Positions 9,352-17,672 are shown, counted from the stretch's first letter. The stretch is 47,843 nt of DNA from Caryophanales bacterium UBA6768 (GCA_002453315.1 DKGO01000131.1:1-47843), one strand, 5' to 3'. Translations and numbers: made by a program. The notes: generated by a model not told the origin, from the letters alone.

Positions 9352-9397
9352 AAAATGGGTTCGGATAAACCAAGCTCATTTTTGTTGTATTTTTTTA
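9352..9397 (+). terminator. Rho-independent terminator after glmM
   Basis: A 13-position stem (9352-9364 with 9370-9382, containing one mismatch and two G-U pairs), a 5-nt loop, and T-rich sequence ending in seven T. It closes the cdaA-cdaR-glmM operon. Confidence 0.65.
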
Positions 9398-10347
9398 TTT
9401 ACCTATCACACAAACCTTATCAGAAGAAATATTTTAAGGTTCTTGGAAACCATCTGAACTTAGAAGGAAAATATAGGATAAAAAATCATGCTAAGATTTC
9501 TTCCGAAAAGTCTTATTCTCAAATTCCCATTGAAATCCAATCATTCAAATACAATACTTAATAAGCCAAAGATAAAAGGTAAAAGCAAAATTTATCTATC
9601 ATGTAATCGAATAATACCACATTTCAAAGGGGGATCACCATCAACAAAACAGTCCTAGTAATAGTAGGGAAAGGGACAACAATAATTTTCGATTCAATAT
9701 TTATGTTTGTTGGAAACCCCTTCGATAGGTCCCAAAACAACAATGACATGTTTACATTGCAATCACCCTTTCTTTGTTTATAAATAGCAGATTTAATATT
9801 CAAATTTTCATAATGTAGCATTAATTTTCCATTCTATATAAAATTTTTAAGATGAGTAATTTTTAAAATAGGAAAATATACCCTTGTATTTTTATTTAAT
9901 GTGGTTAAATTAGATTTAACTTGAATCGGTACTGATGAATTTGGCCATCAAACCAAATATCGACACAGTAAAATATGTTCCTGGTGCGATTCTATGGTCC
10001 ATTGATAAGATAAATGCAACTAAAAGTGGCATGTCAAAGATTGTTGGCTCAAAATTATATCAACAAGTTACGATAAGGAATGTCAACACAGTTCGTAAAA
10101 TATATAAACTTATGCAACATCAAGATGATTAGTTTAATATCTAGATGGAAATAGGTGCTGTAACAGCCATAAGAATTGGGTTACTTAGAAAATAGAAAAT
10201 GAATATTTAGATGGTTTAAAATCTTGTTATTTTTTTGGATACTTCCCTGGAATAATGTGTTGATTTCCCGTAGTTATTTGTGGAGTAAATGAATGATTTA
10301 TTGAAGTGGAATTAAATCACCTTATATTAAAAAATGGAGGAATGGCA
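9398..10347. other. about 1 kb of low coding content
   Basis: Very AT-rich DNA with scattered stops on both strands. One frame on the plus strand at 9622-9783 has an AAAGGGGGATC ribosome-like site but no ATG, GTG or TTG start, and ends after about 48 codons. A 65-codon ATG frame (9935-10132) is listed separately at low confidence. The stretch looks like decayed DNA. No RNA gene was recognised. Confidence 0.5.
9935..10132 (+). CDS. hypothetical 65-residue protein, doubtful
   Basis: An ATG-started frame of 65 codons in an otherwise gene-poor stretch. The product is basic (segments SGMSKIVGSKLYQQV and NVNTVRKIYKLMQ). It has no signal peptide or membrane segment, and I do not recognise the family. 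No convincing ribosome site precedes the ATG. It may be a fragment of a decayed gene or chance. Confidence 0.22.
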   Translation: MNLAIKPNIDTVKYVPGAILWSIDKINATKSGMSKIVGSKLYQQVTIRNVNTVRKIYKLMQHQDD

Positions 10348-10674
10348 TTGAATAAAAAATTCGGATTGTATAACAAATTTACCACTATTGAAGGGAAAAG
10401 GGATGTTTTGGTAAAAATATTGTTAGAAGCATCGAAATCAATGGAGGAATTAGATGATTGTCTGTTATATGTCGTTAGTTTAGATGGTAAGAATACTAAC
10501 ACGGTTTATGTTTACGAAGTATGGAGTGATGAGAATACTCATCGTGCCTCCTTGTCCATGGAGGCGTCCCAGACATTAATTCAAAAAGCCAAAACGATCA
10601 TAGTAGGAATGGAAAAAATAAATACATCGATACCCATTGGTGGAAAGGGTATTTCAAGTGATTTAGACAGTTAG
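10348..10674 (+). CDS. antibiotic biosynthesis monooxygenase (ABM) domain protein, YgiN-like
   Basis: A 108-residue single-domain protein with the dimeric alpha-beta ABM fold pattern: a first strand (KKFGLYNKFTTIEGKRDVL), a helix, CLLYVVSLDG as the central strand, and the VYVYEVWSDENTHRASL segment typical of YgiN-type putative quinol monooxygenases. I start it at TTG 10348, since GGAGG at 10336-10340 is correctly spaced for it and too close to the ATG at 10342. The substrate is unknown. The gene stands alone between gene-poor stretches. The ABM fold call is good; the function is only that of the family. Confidence 0.7.
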   Translation: MNKKFGLYNKFTTIEGKRDVLVKILLEASKSMEELDDCLLYVVSLDGKNTNTVYVYEVWSDENTHRASLSMEASQTLIQKAKTIIVGMEKINTSIPIGGKGISSDLDS

Positions 10675-10872
10675 GGTTGGAATCGATCATTAGTAGGGTT
10701 AATATCATAATTGACTTAACGAATTTTGGATAATATCAATCATTATCTTCATTTGAAAAAACTAACGGTGAACAGATAATGAAGTCTTATAAGTAACCAT
10801 TGGGAGTTAGTTGGTCTTTGATAGAAAAAAGAGAAAAACAAATTTTTAAAGGTTCACTAAAGGTAGGCTTCC

Positions 10873-10878
10873 TATAAT
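10873..10878 (+). promoter_or_regulatory. candidate -10 box upstream of the Asp-box protein gene
   Basis: A perfect TATAAT about 50 nt before the start at 10928. No good -35 box is present at normal spacing, so it may need an activator, or the match may be chance. The rest of 10675-10927 holds only an 8-bp inverted repeat (TCATTATC/GATAATGA) near 10739. Confidence 0.35.
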
Positions 10879-10927
10879 GATCAACATAAGGCATCTGCCC
10901 ATTCAATTTATAGGAGGTATCGAACAT

Positions 10928-11386
10928 ATGAATATAAACCTTTTTTCAAAATTACCATTTACAAAAAAGAAGTTTGGAGTCTTTTTAGTAATCGGAATGT
11001 TGATTGCACTACTAAGTGTAAGTACCGTTCTAGCAGCAGAATCTAATCGGTCCGTCTCAATAGAAGAAAAGGATGGAACCGTTGAATTTTCTGTAGATGA
11101 TGGGCAAACATGGAGCGAAAAAGTCCCAGAAGGTTTGACTGTTATCGAGAAAGATGGTCAACAAATTATTACGGAAGGCGACCTTTTTGATGTTTCTGGA
11201 AATGACGTAATGACACCATTAGAGGAAGGTGAAATTCGCTATTCATTGGATGGCGGAGAAACATGGACCGTAACTAATTCAGAACAAAATACTGGTACCA
11301 TCGAAACAGAAGTTGTAGATGGTGCCCTTAAGTATTCTACTGATGGAGGAAATACTTGGACAACTGTTCCTGCTAATGAAGAGTAA
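10928..11386 (+). CDS. secreted protein with three Asp-box motifs
   Basis: A 152-residue protein whose start is fixed by TAGGAGGT at 10911-10918. Residues 1-35 or so form a signal peptide: a basic stretch (PFTKKKF), a hydrophobic core (FLVIGMLIALLSVSTV) and an AxA-like end (VLAAES). The acidic mature part of about 115 residues contains three Asp-box-like motifs of the S-x-D-x-G-x-T-W type: FSVDDGQTWSE, YSLDGGETWTV and YSTDGGNTWTT. Asp boxes mark beta-hairpins in sialidase-like propellers, but three are too few for a propeller and no catalytic domain is present. It precedes a response regulator and kinase on the same strand, so it may act with that system as ligand, target or envelope reporter. 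Its function is not known. Confidence 0.8.
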   Translation: MNINLFSKLPFTKKKFGVFLVIGMLIALLSVSTVLAAESNRSVSIEEKDGTVEFSVDDGQTWSEKVPEGLTVIEKDGQQIITEGDLFDVSGNDVMTPLEEGEIRYSLDGGETWTVTNSEQNTGTIETEVVDGALKYSTDGGNTWTTVPANEE

Positions 11387-11414
11387 TATGAAATGATAAT
11401 GTGAGTCATTAAAA

Positions 11415-11456
11415 CACTCGCCACAAAAAATTTAGGCAGATGTCTTGTGGCGGGTG
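11415..11456. repeat. 12-bp inverted repeat between the Asp-box gene and the response regulator gene
   Basis: CACTCGCCACAA pairs with TTGTGGCGGGTG (one G-U) around an 18-nt loop. No T-run follows on the plus strand, so it is not a standard terminator. It could be an mRNA-processing or stability hairpin that lowers expression of the downstream regulator genes. Confidence 0.6.
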
Positions 11457-11484
11457 ATTGAAAGTAAAAAAAGGATGATTCAAC

Positions 11485-12183
11485 TTGAGAATTCTCATGG
11501 TAGAAGATGAAATGTACATGGCAGAGGCAATTGTTCATACTCTGAAAAAACATCATTATACAGTGGATATTGTCGATAATGGGATAGATGGTCTAGACTA
11601 CGGACTATCTGGTATTTATGATGTCATAATTTTGGATATTATGCTACCAGAAATGGATGGTTTAAGTGTACTTAAGCAGCTACGCCAAAACGAGATCCAT
11701 ACACCGATTATTCTGTTAACTGCAAGGGGTGATACTGAAGATAGAGTAACAGGTTTAGATAGTGGAGCAGATGATTATTTGGCAAAGCCTTTTGAAACCG
11801 AAGAATTGCTAGCACGCTTGCGCGCTTTGGGACGAAGATTTACTGAATTGGCCCATGATAATACTTTCATTTATGGGGATATTGAATTCAATCAGCTTAC
11901 ACTGACACTAAGTTGTAAAAAAATGAAGGTATCCCTCACGCCAAAGGAAGCCCAATTATTAGAACTGTTAATGAAACGAAAAAACATAATTATCTCTAAG
12001 GAAATGATGATTGAAAAAATCTGGGGATTTGATACCGATGCCAATGATAGTCGTGTGGAAATACATATTTCATTGTTGCGCAAAAAATTAACACAACTAG
12101 CCTCCATTGTTACGATCCGAACAATCCGCGGTGTAGGCTATTTGTTGCAAAAAGAAAAGGATGAATCACATGATGTTTACTAG
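11485..12183 (+). CDS. OmpR/PhoB-family response regulator
   Basis: A 232-residue two-domain regulator. The receiver domain (about residues 1-115) has the acidic pair VEDE, the phosphoacceptor aspartate in ILDIMLPEMDG (about residue 51) and the conserved lysine in AKPFETEEL. The C-terminal winged helix (about 130-228) carries LTPKEAQLLELL and the RVEIHISLLRKKL/TIRGVGYLL recognition region. The start is TTG 11485, with AAAGGATGA at good spacing. It overlaps the kinase gene start, so the two form a pair. The stimulus and targets are unknown; the Asp-box gene upstream may belong to the same operon. Confidence 0.92.
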   Translation: MRILMVEDEMYMAEAIVHTLKKHHYTVDIVDNGIDGLDYGLSGIYDVIILDIMLPEMDGLSVLKQLRQNEIHTPIILLTARGDTEDRVTGLDSGADDYLAKPFETEELLARLRALGRRFTELAHDNTFIYGDIEFNQLTLTLSCKKMKVSLTPKEAQLLELLMKRKNIIISKEMMIEKIWGFDTDANDSRVEIHISLLRKKLTQLASIVTIRTIRGVGYLLQKEKDESHDVY

Positions 12184-13471
12184 GCTCCGTAATAAATTTC
12201 TTTTCTTAAATATGTCGATCACCTCCTCGGTTATCATAGTGGCCTTTATCATTATCTATTCGGTTATTTATTATCATATTTCCTCGGACATTGAAGAAAA
12301 ACTAAACGAAGGTGCTGCGACTGAAATGACTGTTTATGGAGATGATTTATTCGGTAATGGAAAAGGGGATGCACCGTTTTCCCTTAGTCAGACAATCTCA
12401 ACAAGTGGATTTACCTCTTTTGTTTTAATCGTCGATGACCAAGGAAAAGTTGTAGACATTGATTCATCAGTGGGGTTACCTAAAGAAAAATTGATGAAAG
12501 TTGCCGAGATAGTATGGAAAGCGAAGGAAAAAGGTAGTGTTAACTTTAACGATAAACAATGGCAATATGAGATTACACCTTTATCAGTGAATGTAATACA
12601 AGAAAATGGCGAGTCATTAATGATGACGGATCATCTTTACCAAATGACTTTTTTGGATGTGACAGAAGCGAATCAAACATTACGAAGCCTGTTGATTACG
12701 TTACTTGTAGTTGGATTTATGATGCTAGTCATTATTTTCTTTATTAGTATGTATTTTGCAAATAGTGCAGTACAACCTATAGCTAAAGCATGGAAAAACC
12801 AGAAACAATTTGTTGCTGATGCATCGCATGAGCTAAAAACACCTCTTTCAATCATCCAAGCAAATTATGATGTTCTGATAGATAATCAAAATGAGACAAT
12901 CAATCATCAAATGAAATGGCTCGGTCATATAAAAATTGCGACCGATCGAATGACAAAAATGATTACCAACTTGTTAGAGTTGGCAAAACTTGATCAGGCC
13001 AACTCTCAGCTAGAAATGAAATGGATACATATTAGCAGTATGATAGAGGAAATGGTTTTTTCTATGGAGGCAACGGCAAGAGAAAAAGATATTAAAATGA
13101 CTTATTCGATTGAGCCACAAATAATGGTGAAAAGTAATTCCGATAAATTAAAACAGTTAGTCATGATCCTCCTTGATAATGCCTATAAGTATACAGATGA
13201 AAAAGGAAAGATTGACATCACGTTAGAACAAGATAAAAGGACAACCATTTTTTGCGTCAGGAATACTGGTAAAGGGATAGCAAAGGATGATTTACCAATG
13301 ATATTTAACCGATTTTATCGGGGTGATCGTTCCCGCCATATGGAGAAAAATAGCTTTGGGTTAGGTTTATCGATTGCAAAATCAATCACCAGTGAATTAG
13401 GCGGGGAAATCCATGCTTCGAGTGAAGAAAATAACTGGACGACATTCACCGTTAAGCTTCCACGGATCTGA
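12170..13471 (+). CDS. two-component sensor histidine kinase
   Basis: A 433-434 residue membrane kinase, partner of the preceding regulator. Two transmembrane helices (about residues 12-35 and 178-202) flank an extracytoplasmic sensor of about 140 residues with no family I recognise. A short linker follows with no clear full HAMP domain, then HisKA with the phosphoacceptor in ASHELKTPLSII (His about 220), and the ATPase domain with its N box (LLDNAYKY), G1 (NTGKGIAKDD) and G2 (FGLGLSIAKS) boxes. AAAAGAAAAGG is better spaced for ATG 12170 than for ATG 12161, hence the start. It overlaps the regulator gene by 14 nt. Confidence 0.9.
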   Translation: MMFTRLRNKFLFLNMSITSSVIIVAFIIIYSVIYYHISSDIEEKLNEGAATEMTVYGDDLFGNGKGDAPFSLSQTISTSGFTSFVLIVDDQGKVVDIDSSVGLPKEKLMKVAEIVWKAKEKGSVNFNDKQWQYEITPLSVNVIQENGESLMMTDHLYQMTFLDVTEANQTLRSLLITLLVVGFMMLVIIFFISMYFANSAVQPIAKAWKNQKQFVADASHELKTPLSIIQANYDVLIDNQNETINHQMKWLGHIKIATDRMTKMITNLLELAKLDQANSQLEMKWIHISSMIEEMVFSMEATAREKDIKMTYSIEPQIMVKSNSDKLKQLVMILLDNAYKYTDEKGKIDITLEQDKRTTIFCVRNTGKGIAKDDLPMIFNRFYRGDRSRHMEKNSFGLGLSIAKSITSELGGEIHASSEENNWTTFTVKLPRI

Positions 13472-13602
13472 ATTTATGAAAGAAATGGTCACTCTATGAA
13501 ACGGATGGTGCTTTTGCTATGGAAAAAATTTTGAAGATGCTAGAGGATGATGAATTAAAAATAGAAGACGGTGGAAAATTCATTATTTTAATATGGCATT
13601 GA

Positions 13603-13788
13603 GTGAGTAAATTTCATAATTCCAAGCCCGCCTATTTAAAAGAATTTTTTCAATTAAATAATGTTCGTTATCGAACCGAAAAGAGGGCTAGGATACATTT
13701 TGATATCGTCACACTTATTTATAATGCTTCAAAATTAGCAGTGGACCGTATAAATAATGCATTACAGAATCAGACGCAAGTTGCTTAA
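13603..13788 (+). pseudogene. possible transposase C-terminal remnant
   Basis: A 61-codon frame with no convincing ribosome site. Its NNVRYRTEKRARIHFDIV and LIYNASKLAVDRINNAL segments resemble, from memory, the C-terminal tail of DDE-type transposases. Upstream (about 13490-13602) another short frame ends in GGKFIILIWH with no start, which suggests a decayed locus. A multi-hairpin element follows within 20 nt. The transposase call is tentative; a search with the 61 residues would settle it. Confidence 0.4.
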
Positions 13789-13803
13789 AATGTTAGAATA
13801 AAG

Positions 13804-14005
13804 TCTGTGTGGACACTGGCTTCATGTAGACTCCTGTGGGAAAACAACATGGGAACGTAGACTAAAATCGCCACGTCCTGTGGCAACGTCTACGCTAGTA
13901 CATCCTATACGTCGGAAAATCCACTTCAAGAGTTTGCCCTAGCAAACTTTTGAAGTTAGTTGAGGCGTTGCCCACGGAAAGCAAAGTGAAGACGGTAAAC
14001 ACAGA
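13804..14005. repeat. about 200-nt multi-hairpin intergenic repeat element
   Basis: The ends pair (TCTGTGT 13804-13810 with ACACAGA 13999-14005), as does a second outer stem (CTGTGGG 13834-13840 with CCCACGG 13971-13977, one G-U). Inside are two hairpins: CGTAGAC/GTCTACG enclosing GCCAC/GTGGC (about 13856-13894), and a 15-bp stem ACTTCAAGAGTTTGC with its near-perfect complement (13923-13956, loop CCTA). The CTCCTGTGGGAAAA and CCCACGGAAAGC ends resemble a repeat family I recall from intergenic regions of Bacillaceae. It could be a mobile miniature element or a structured RNA. Confidence 0.7.
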
Positions 14006-14143
14006 AAACAATAATTTTTAAATTTACATTTAGAAATTCTGTTAAACTGTAACTTTTTAAAAAGAGTAATGATGAAATTGATTCGAGTACATAAAAATTT
14101 TAATAAAGGATTAAAAAGGACCTTGTAAATTGATATACAATTT

Positions 14144-14180
14144 AAAAAGGAGAACTAAACCGAATGTGATTTAGCCCTCC
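14144..14180 (-). terminator. Rho-independent terminator of the sigma/anti-sigma operon
   Basis: Read on the minus strand: an 11-bp stem (14170-14180 with 14149-14159, two G-U pairs), a 10-nt loop and then five T. It lies about 50 nt past the stop of the DUF4179 gene. Confidence 0.75.
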
Positions 14181-14228
14181 AAATAATAATTTTTGTAGAC
14201 CAAAATTAGGTCCACATCGCTTTGGTTA

Positions 14229-15506
14229 TTATTTTTTCACGGGAATATCAAATGATTGATAATAAGGTTTTAAATGATGGATGCCTTTAACATTCATGGT
14301 ATAAGGGAGCTCATTACTTTCAAAAACTAGAGTTCTCTCCTTCATCATCTCCCCATCTTTATTATCCACATAGTCCTCCCCTATCGTTGTTTTTAACGAT
14401 GTTTCACCATTTTTCGCTTCAATTGTAACGCCATCAAGCAAAACATTCTCATCAGTAGCAATCGTAATTTCGACATGATTATCGATTTGATTTATCTCTT
14501 TAATCAATAACTCCTTTTCTTTGATTAATGTTATCGGGCTGTCTGACACTTTTTCTAAAGAAATTGTTTTGTCAATAACATCATAGCCAACAAAATCTTG
14601 AATCATGACACTTAATGTTTCAGTATCTTCCCGTAAAGCATTATATGTTATGTCAAATTCTGTCCCTGTTATTTCGGTGTGATAACCGAAGCCGGATTGA
14701 ATTACTTCTTCTCCATTAGCTATCAGTTTGACACGATCAAATGTACTATTAAGTTTATCAAGGTTTTTAACGGTCGATTTTCCCGTAATAATCGTTGATG
14801 TTGGGGTAGCTGTAATCGTGGAAAAGGTTAATTTTCCTTGATCAACTGTAAACGATTGATTTATTTTTTGTTTAAAATTGGTCGCCATTGCTTTATTAGG
14901 ATCATGTTTAAATGAAATCTCATTTTCCTCTATTCCTTCATAGCCAATCTTTAAGGTTAAATTCTTCGCAAAAAGATTGATAGGGGTAAAATGGGCAATT
15001 CCTTTAAATACCGTTCCATCATCATTGCTTTTACCGGTACCATGGCTTTTACGTGCATTGGATAAAAATCCACTTACATGCATGAACGGAAATTCCATTT
15101 TAACGCCATTGGAATTGGCAAGCGTATAAAAAAGAATAAACTGATTTTCATCCGTCATAATGCCGTCAATAGTAAATACCGTTCCATCACTTAATGTCAC
15201 ACTTTTATCAATCACTTGCCCTTTCTCTTGTTCATTCAAGACAGCTAATGTCAAATTAGGTACTCCTTCAAATCCAATCATTTTTTTACTGTAGTAAGCG
15301 AGGGCGGGATAGTTATAGCTAGTTAAACTGAACAGTAAGATTGCTGCCACTAAAACAACTATTTTCATCACCGTCTTTTTTCGGGGCTTTTTCTGTGGGG
15401 CAGTGTACTGCAAAGCCTCAGTTAAGGATTTCTCCATTGATGCAGGAGCTGTCATATTATTTCGTTTTTCTCGTTCATCACGCAACATTTTCTCAATAGG
15501 ATCCAT
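14229..15506 (-). CDS. DUF4179-type membrane protein, probable anti-sigma factor
   Basis: A 425-residue protein: a cytoplasmic N-terminus of about 45 residues (DPIEKMLRDEREKRNN), one transmembrane helix (about 47-65, KIVVLVAAILLFSL), and a large extracytoplasmic part. The segment just after the membrane (YNYPALAYYSKKM through FTIDGIMTDENQFILFY) matches the DUF4179 pattern, and the C-terminal beta-rich half resembles DUF5643. Such proteins are usually encoded after ECF sigma factors and are thought to hold them at the membrane. I chose ATG 15506 because AGAGGGG is about 10 nt upstream; GTG 15515 is only one base from it. It overlaps the sigma gene by 14 nt. The anti-sigma role is inferred from this pairing. 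Confidence 0.8.
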   Translation of the reverse strand: MDPIEKMLRDEREKRNNMTAPASMEKSLTEALQYTAPQKKPRKKTVMKIVVLVAAILLFSLTSYNYPALAYYSKKMIGFEGVPNLTLAVLNEQEKGQVIDKSVTLSDGTVFTIDGIMTDENQFILFYTLANSNGVKMEFPFMHVSGFLSNARKSHGTGKSNDDGTVFKGIAHFTPINLFAKNLTLKIGYEGIEENEISFKHDPNKAMATNFKQKINQSFTVDQGKLTFSTITATPTSTIITGKSTVKNLDKLNSTFDRVKLIANGEEVIQSGFGYHTEITGTEFDITYNALREDTETLSVMIQDFVGYDVIDKTISLEKVSDSPITLIKEKELLIKEINQIDNHVEITIATDENVLLDGVTIEAKNGETSLKTTIGEDYVDNKDGEMMKERTLVFESNELPYTMNVKGIHHLKPYYQSFDIPVKK

Positions 15507-16023
15507 TTTTATCACGCCCCTCTAAAGTTCTTAGCTTTTGTAGTCCATAAAAAATTCGTGACTTCACTGTGCCAATCGATGTATTTGTTAAATTTGCAAT
15601 TGTTTCATTATCGTAATCATGAAAGTATTTTAATTGAATGACTTCCTTTTGTTCCTCACTCAAATATTCAAGCATAGCATTAATATCTATTTGATAATCC
15701 ACCCGTAGAAAATCGCTCGACTCACTTTTTTCTTCATAAAATGTATCGACTGTAATGACTTTCTGTTTTTTTCGCAATAATGCCTTACATTCATTCACTA
15801 AAATCGTTTTACTCCAACTGTAAAAAACGGCGTCATTTTTCAATTGCTGTATTTTTTCATAGACAGTGATGATCATTTCCGACATCGCATCCATTGCATC
15901 ATGTTCATTTCCCATATATGTAAAAGCTAATTTAAAATAGGCATCTTTTTCGTTCATCATGAGCTTTACGAGTGCCTGTTTGTTCCCCTTTTTTGCTTTT
16001 TTAATCAGTTTCGATACATTCAT
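15493..16023 (-). CDS. ECF-type RNA polymerase sigma factor
   Basis: A 176-residue sigma-70 family factor of the extracytoplasmic function group. Region 2 spans about residues 15-85 (KDAYFKLAFTYMGNEHDAMDAMSEM, then FYSWSKTILVNECKALLRK) and region 4 about 110-170, with the helix-turn-helix NETIANLTNTSIGTVKSRI. The start ATG 16023 has GGGGTGA just upstream; the frame continues further up but without start signals, and the extra part would be hydrophobic. It is coupled to the downstream membrane protein, its likely regulator. A possible ECF-type promoter lies upstream, suggesting autoregulation. The target genes are unknown. Confidence 0.9.
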   Translation of the reverse strand: MNVSKLIKKAKKGNKQALVKLMMNEKDAYFKLAFTYMGNEHDAMDAMSEMIITVYEKIQQLKNDAVFYSWSKTILVNECKALLRKKQKVITVDTFYEEKSESSDFLRVDYQIDINAMLEYLSEEQKEVIQLKYFHDYDNETIANLTNTSIGTVKSRIFYGLQKLRTLEGRDKNGSY

Positions 16024-16047
16024 GTATTCACCCCATTCAATGATAAG

Positions 16048-16072
16048 AGTCATGAGAAGCATTAAAAGTTCA
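16048..16072 (-). promoter_or_regulatory. candidate ECF promoter of the sigma factor gene
   Basis: On the minus strand TGAAC (16068-16072) is followed after 16 nt by GACT (16048-16051). This resembles the TGAAC-N16-CGTC pattern of ECF-dependent promoters and would give a leader of about 20 nt. It is a short match and may be chance. Confidence 0.3.
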
Positions 16073-16160
16073 TTTTTACTTAAAAAAATTCTACTTATCT
16101 TATTCTTATGATAAAGTAGTAATAGAAATAAATTTACCATAGTAATAGAGAGGAACTAGA

Positions 16161-16754
16161 GTGATGGTTTATTATATTGCAGGCTATGCTGCCAAATTTA
16201 TTTTAAGTATTTTTGGTTTTTTAAAAGTTTTTCAAAAGGAAAAAGTACCAACAGACAAAGGGTATGTATTGGCTTGTACCCATACTGGTTGGGTTGATAT
16301 CTTATGGTTAGGTGTGTCACTACTCCCAACTAAAACACATTATATGGCTAAAAAGGAATTATTCGAATCATTTTTTTTACGTTGGTTAATGAATCAGTTA
16401 AATGCCTTTCCCGTTGATCGCGACAATCCTGGTCCGAGCTCAATCAAGCAACCAATGCGATTAATTAAGGAAGGGAAAGTAGTAGGTATTTTCCCAAGTG
16501 GTACACGAACGAGTGAGGATGTCCCTTTAAAAAGAGGGGCTGTGACGATTGCAAATTATGCTAAAGCACCGATTGTACCTGCAGCATATGTTGGGCCTAA
16601 CAATTTTAAAGAACTTTTCCGTTGGCAACGCCCGAAGTTAATTTTTGGTGACCCGATTTTATTACGTACGGATGTGCCCAAAAGAGAGGCAATGGATATG
16701 ATGGCTAATGATTTAAATGATGCATTAAGAGAGTTGCAAGCAAAAATAAAATAA
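16161..16754 (+). CDS. plsC: 1-acyl-sn-glycerol-3-phosphate acyltransferase
   Basis: Transfers the second acyl chain onto lysophosphatidic acid to give phosphatidic acid, at the membrane. It has 197 residues, close in length and sequence to B. subtilis PlsC. The catalytic HX4D motif is HTGWVD (about residues 41-46); the glycerol-phosphate binding motif is FPSGTRTSEDVPLKRGA (about 113), and the block IV-like IVPAAYVGP follows. An N-terminal hydrophobic stretch suits membrane association. The start could be GTG 16161 or ATG 16164, both placed after AGAGGA. It is divergent from the sigma factor gene and followed at once by a terminator, so it is monocistronic. Confidence 0.95.
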   Translation: MMVYYIAGYAAKFILSIFGFLKVFQKEKVPTDKGYVLACTHTGWVDILWLGVSLLPTKTHYMAKKELFESFFLRWLMNQLNAFPVDRDNPGPSSIKQPMRLIKEGKVVGIFPSGTRTSEDVPLKRGAVTIANYAKAPIVPAAYVGPNNFKELFRWQRPKLIFGDPILLRTDVPKREAMDMMANDLNDALRELQAKIK

Positions 16755-16759
16755 ATTTG

Positions 16760-16798
16760 ACTCCAGTATATAATGACGTACTGGAGTTTGTTGTTTTA
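16760..16798 (+). terminator. Rho-independent terminator after plsC
   Basis: A perfect 9-bp stem ACTCCAGTA/TACTGGAGT with a 10-nt loop, followed by TTGTTGTTTT. It lies between convergent genes and may also slow transcription from the DUF3891 gene. Confidence 0.8.
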
Positions 16799-16823
16799 AC
16801 CATGTCACTGCAACTTTTTTTTG

Positions 16824-17591
16824 TTATGATAGTAAGGTCGGTTTAAATGTAATCGTTAGTTGCTGTTCATCATAGTGCGTATCAATGTAAGCTTGATGGA
16901 TCCCTTTTTGCATCACAGTATCCTTAGATAATTGCTTATAAATATACCGTAAATGAATTTTGTCATGGAATAAGTCTTGATCAATATAAATGGTATCGTT
17001 TATATCCCAATTAGGATGTAATGTACCTGCGCCAAATGAAGCTGGCAGAGGGATGCCATTTTTGAAATAGCTATGTTCATTTTCCTTTGCTACACCAGGT
17101 TCATTTAGGGAAATATACAAGGATAAACTATCGAAAAATTGTAATATACTAACATGTAACGAGAGGTCATCATGATTAAAATCAGCAAGTTGATCGATAA
17201 TTTTTTCTTGACGAAGTTTTTCTTGTTGCACAAATTTTTTTGCACGGTCTAGATCATTGTTTTTCAAAAAATGACGATAATGTTCACTACATAACAGAGC
17301 AGCATAAGGGTCGTTTTCCTGGACTTGATTAATACCGTGTCGATACAGCACTGTTTTGAAAGAAATAGGAAAATCGATAAAGGAATAGGGCTGATTTTTT
17401 ACATCATTCCAAATTGGCATATCATCAAAAGGAATCCAGCCACAATCATGGTTTACAATGGCATAATGCAGGGAATGATACTTTGATAGTAAAAATCTCT
17501 CCGATAATTGCTGGAATAAATATCCCGAAATTTCTGCATGATGATGCTGCTCAATCATGATGAAAGAATGGTCATTTTCACGGATAATCAT
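16824..17591 (-). CDS. DUF3891 family protein
   Basis: A 255-residue cytoplasmic protein with no signal peptide. The N-terminal MIEQHHHAEISGYL, the YAIVNHDCGWIPFDD segment and CSEHYRHFL form a His/Asp-rich set typical of DUF3891. The spacing of these residues resembles an HD-like metal site, so a metal-dependent hydrolase is possible, but no member function is known to me. I chose ATG 17591 because the upstream AAAGGAGTG precedes it and the extra upstream residues look non-coding. It is convergent with plsC and divergent from the amidohydrolase gene. Confidence 0.75.
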   Translation of the reverse strand: MIIRENDHSFIMIEQHHHAEISGYLFQQLSERFLLSKYHSLHYAIVNHDCGWIPFDDMPIWNDVKNQPYSFIDFPISFKTVLYRHGINQVQENDPYAALLCSEHYRHFLKNNDLDRAKKFVQQEKLRQEKIIDQLADFNHDDLSLHVSILQFFDSLSLYISLNEPGVAKENEHSYFKNGIPLPASFGAGTLHPNWDINDTIYIDQDLFHDKIHLRYIYKQLSKDTVMQKGIHQAYIDTHYDEQQLTITFKPTLLS

Positions 17592-17672
17592 TTTCCTATT
17601 CACTCCTTTCGTGTACATTCATTGTAAAAGAACCGATTTCAAATAACAAATTTAAGTAAGGTGGGGGGATTT

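Noticed and set aside
9355..9561. 68-codon open frame after glmM
   Set aside because: Its ATG lies inside the stem of the glmM terminator, there is no ribosome site, and the product is low-complexity and unlike any family I know.
9624..9821. Minus-strand 65-codon frame
   Set aside because: No ribosome site, no recognisable protein features, and it sits in AT-rich decayed DNA.
16024..16140. N-terminal extension of the ECF sigma factor
   Set aside because: The extra residues are hydrophobic and unlike sigma factors; GGGGTGA marks ATG 16023 as the start.
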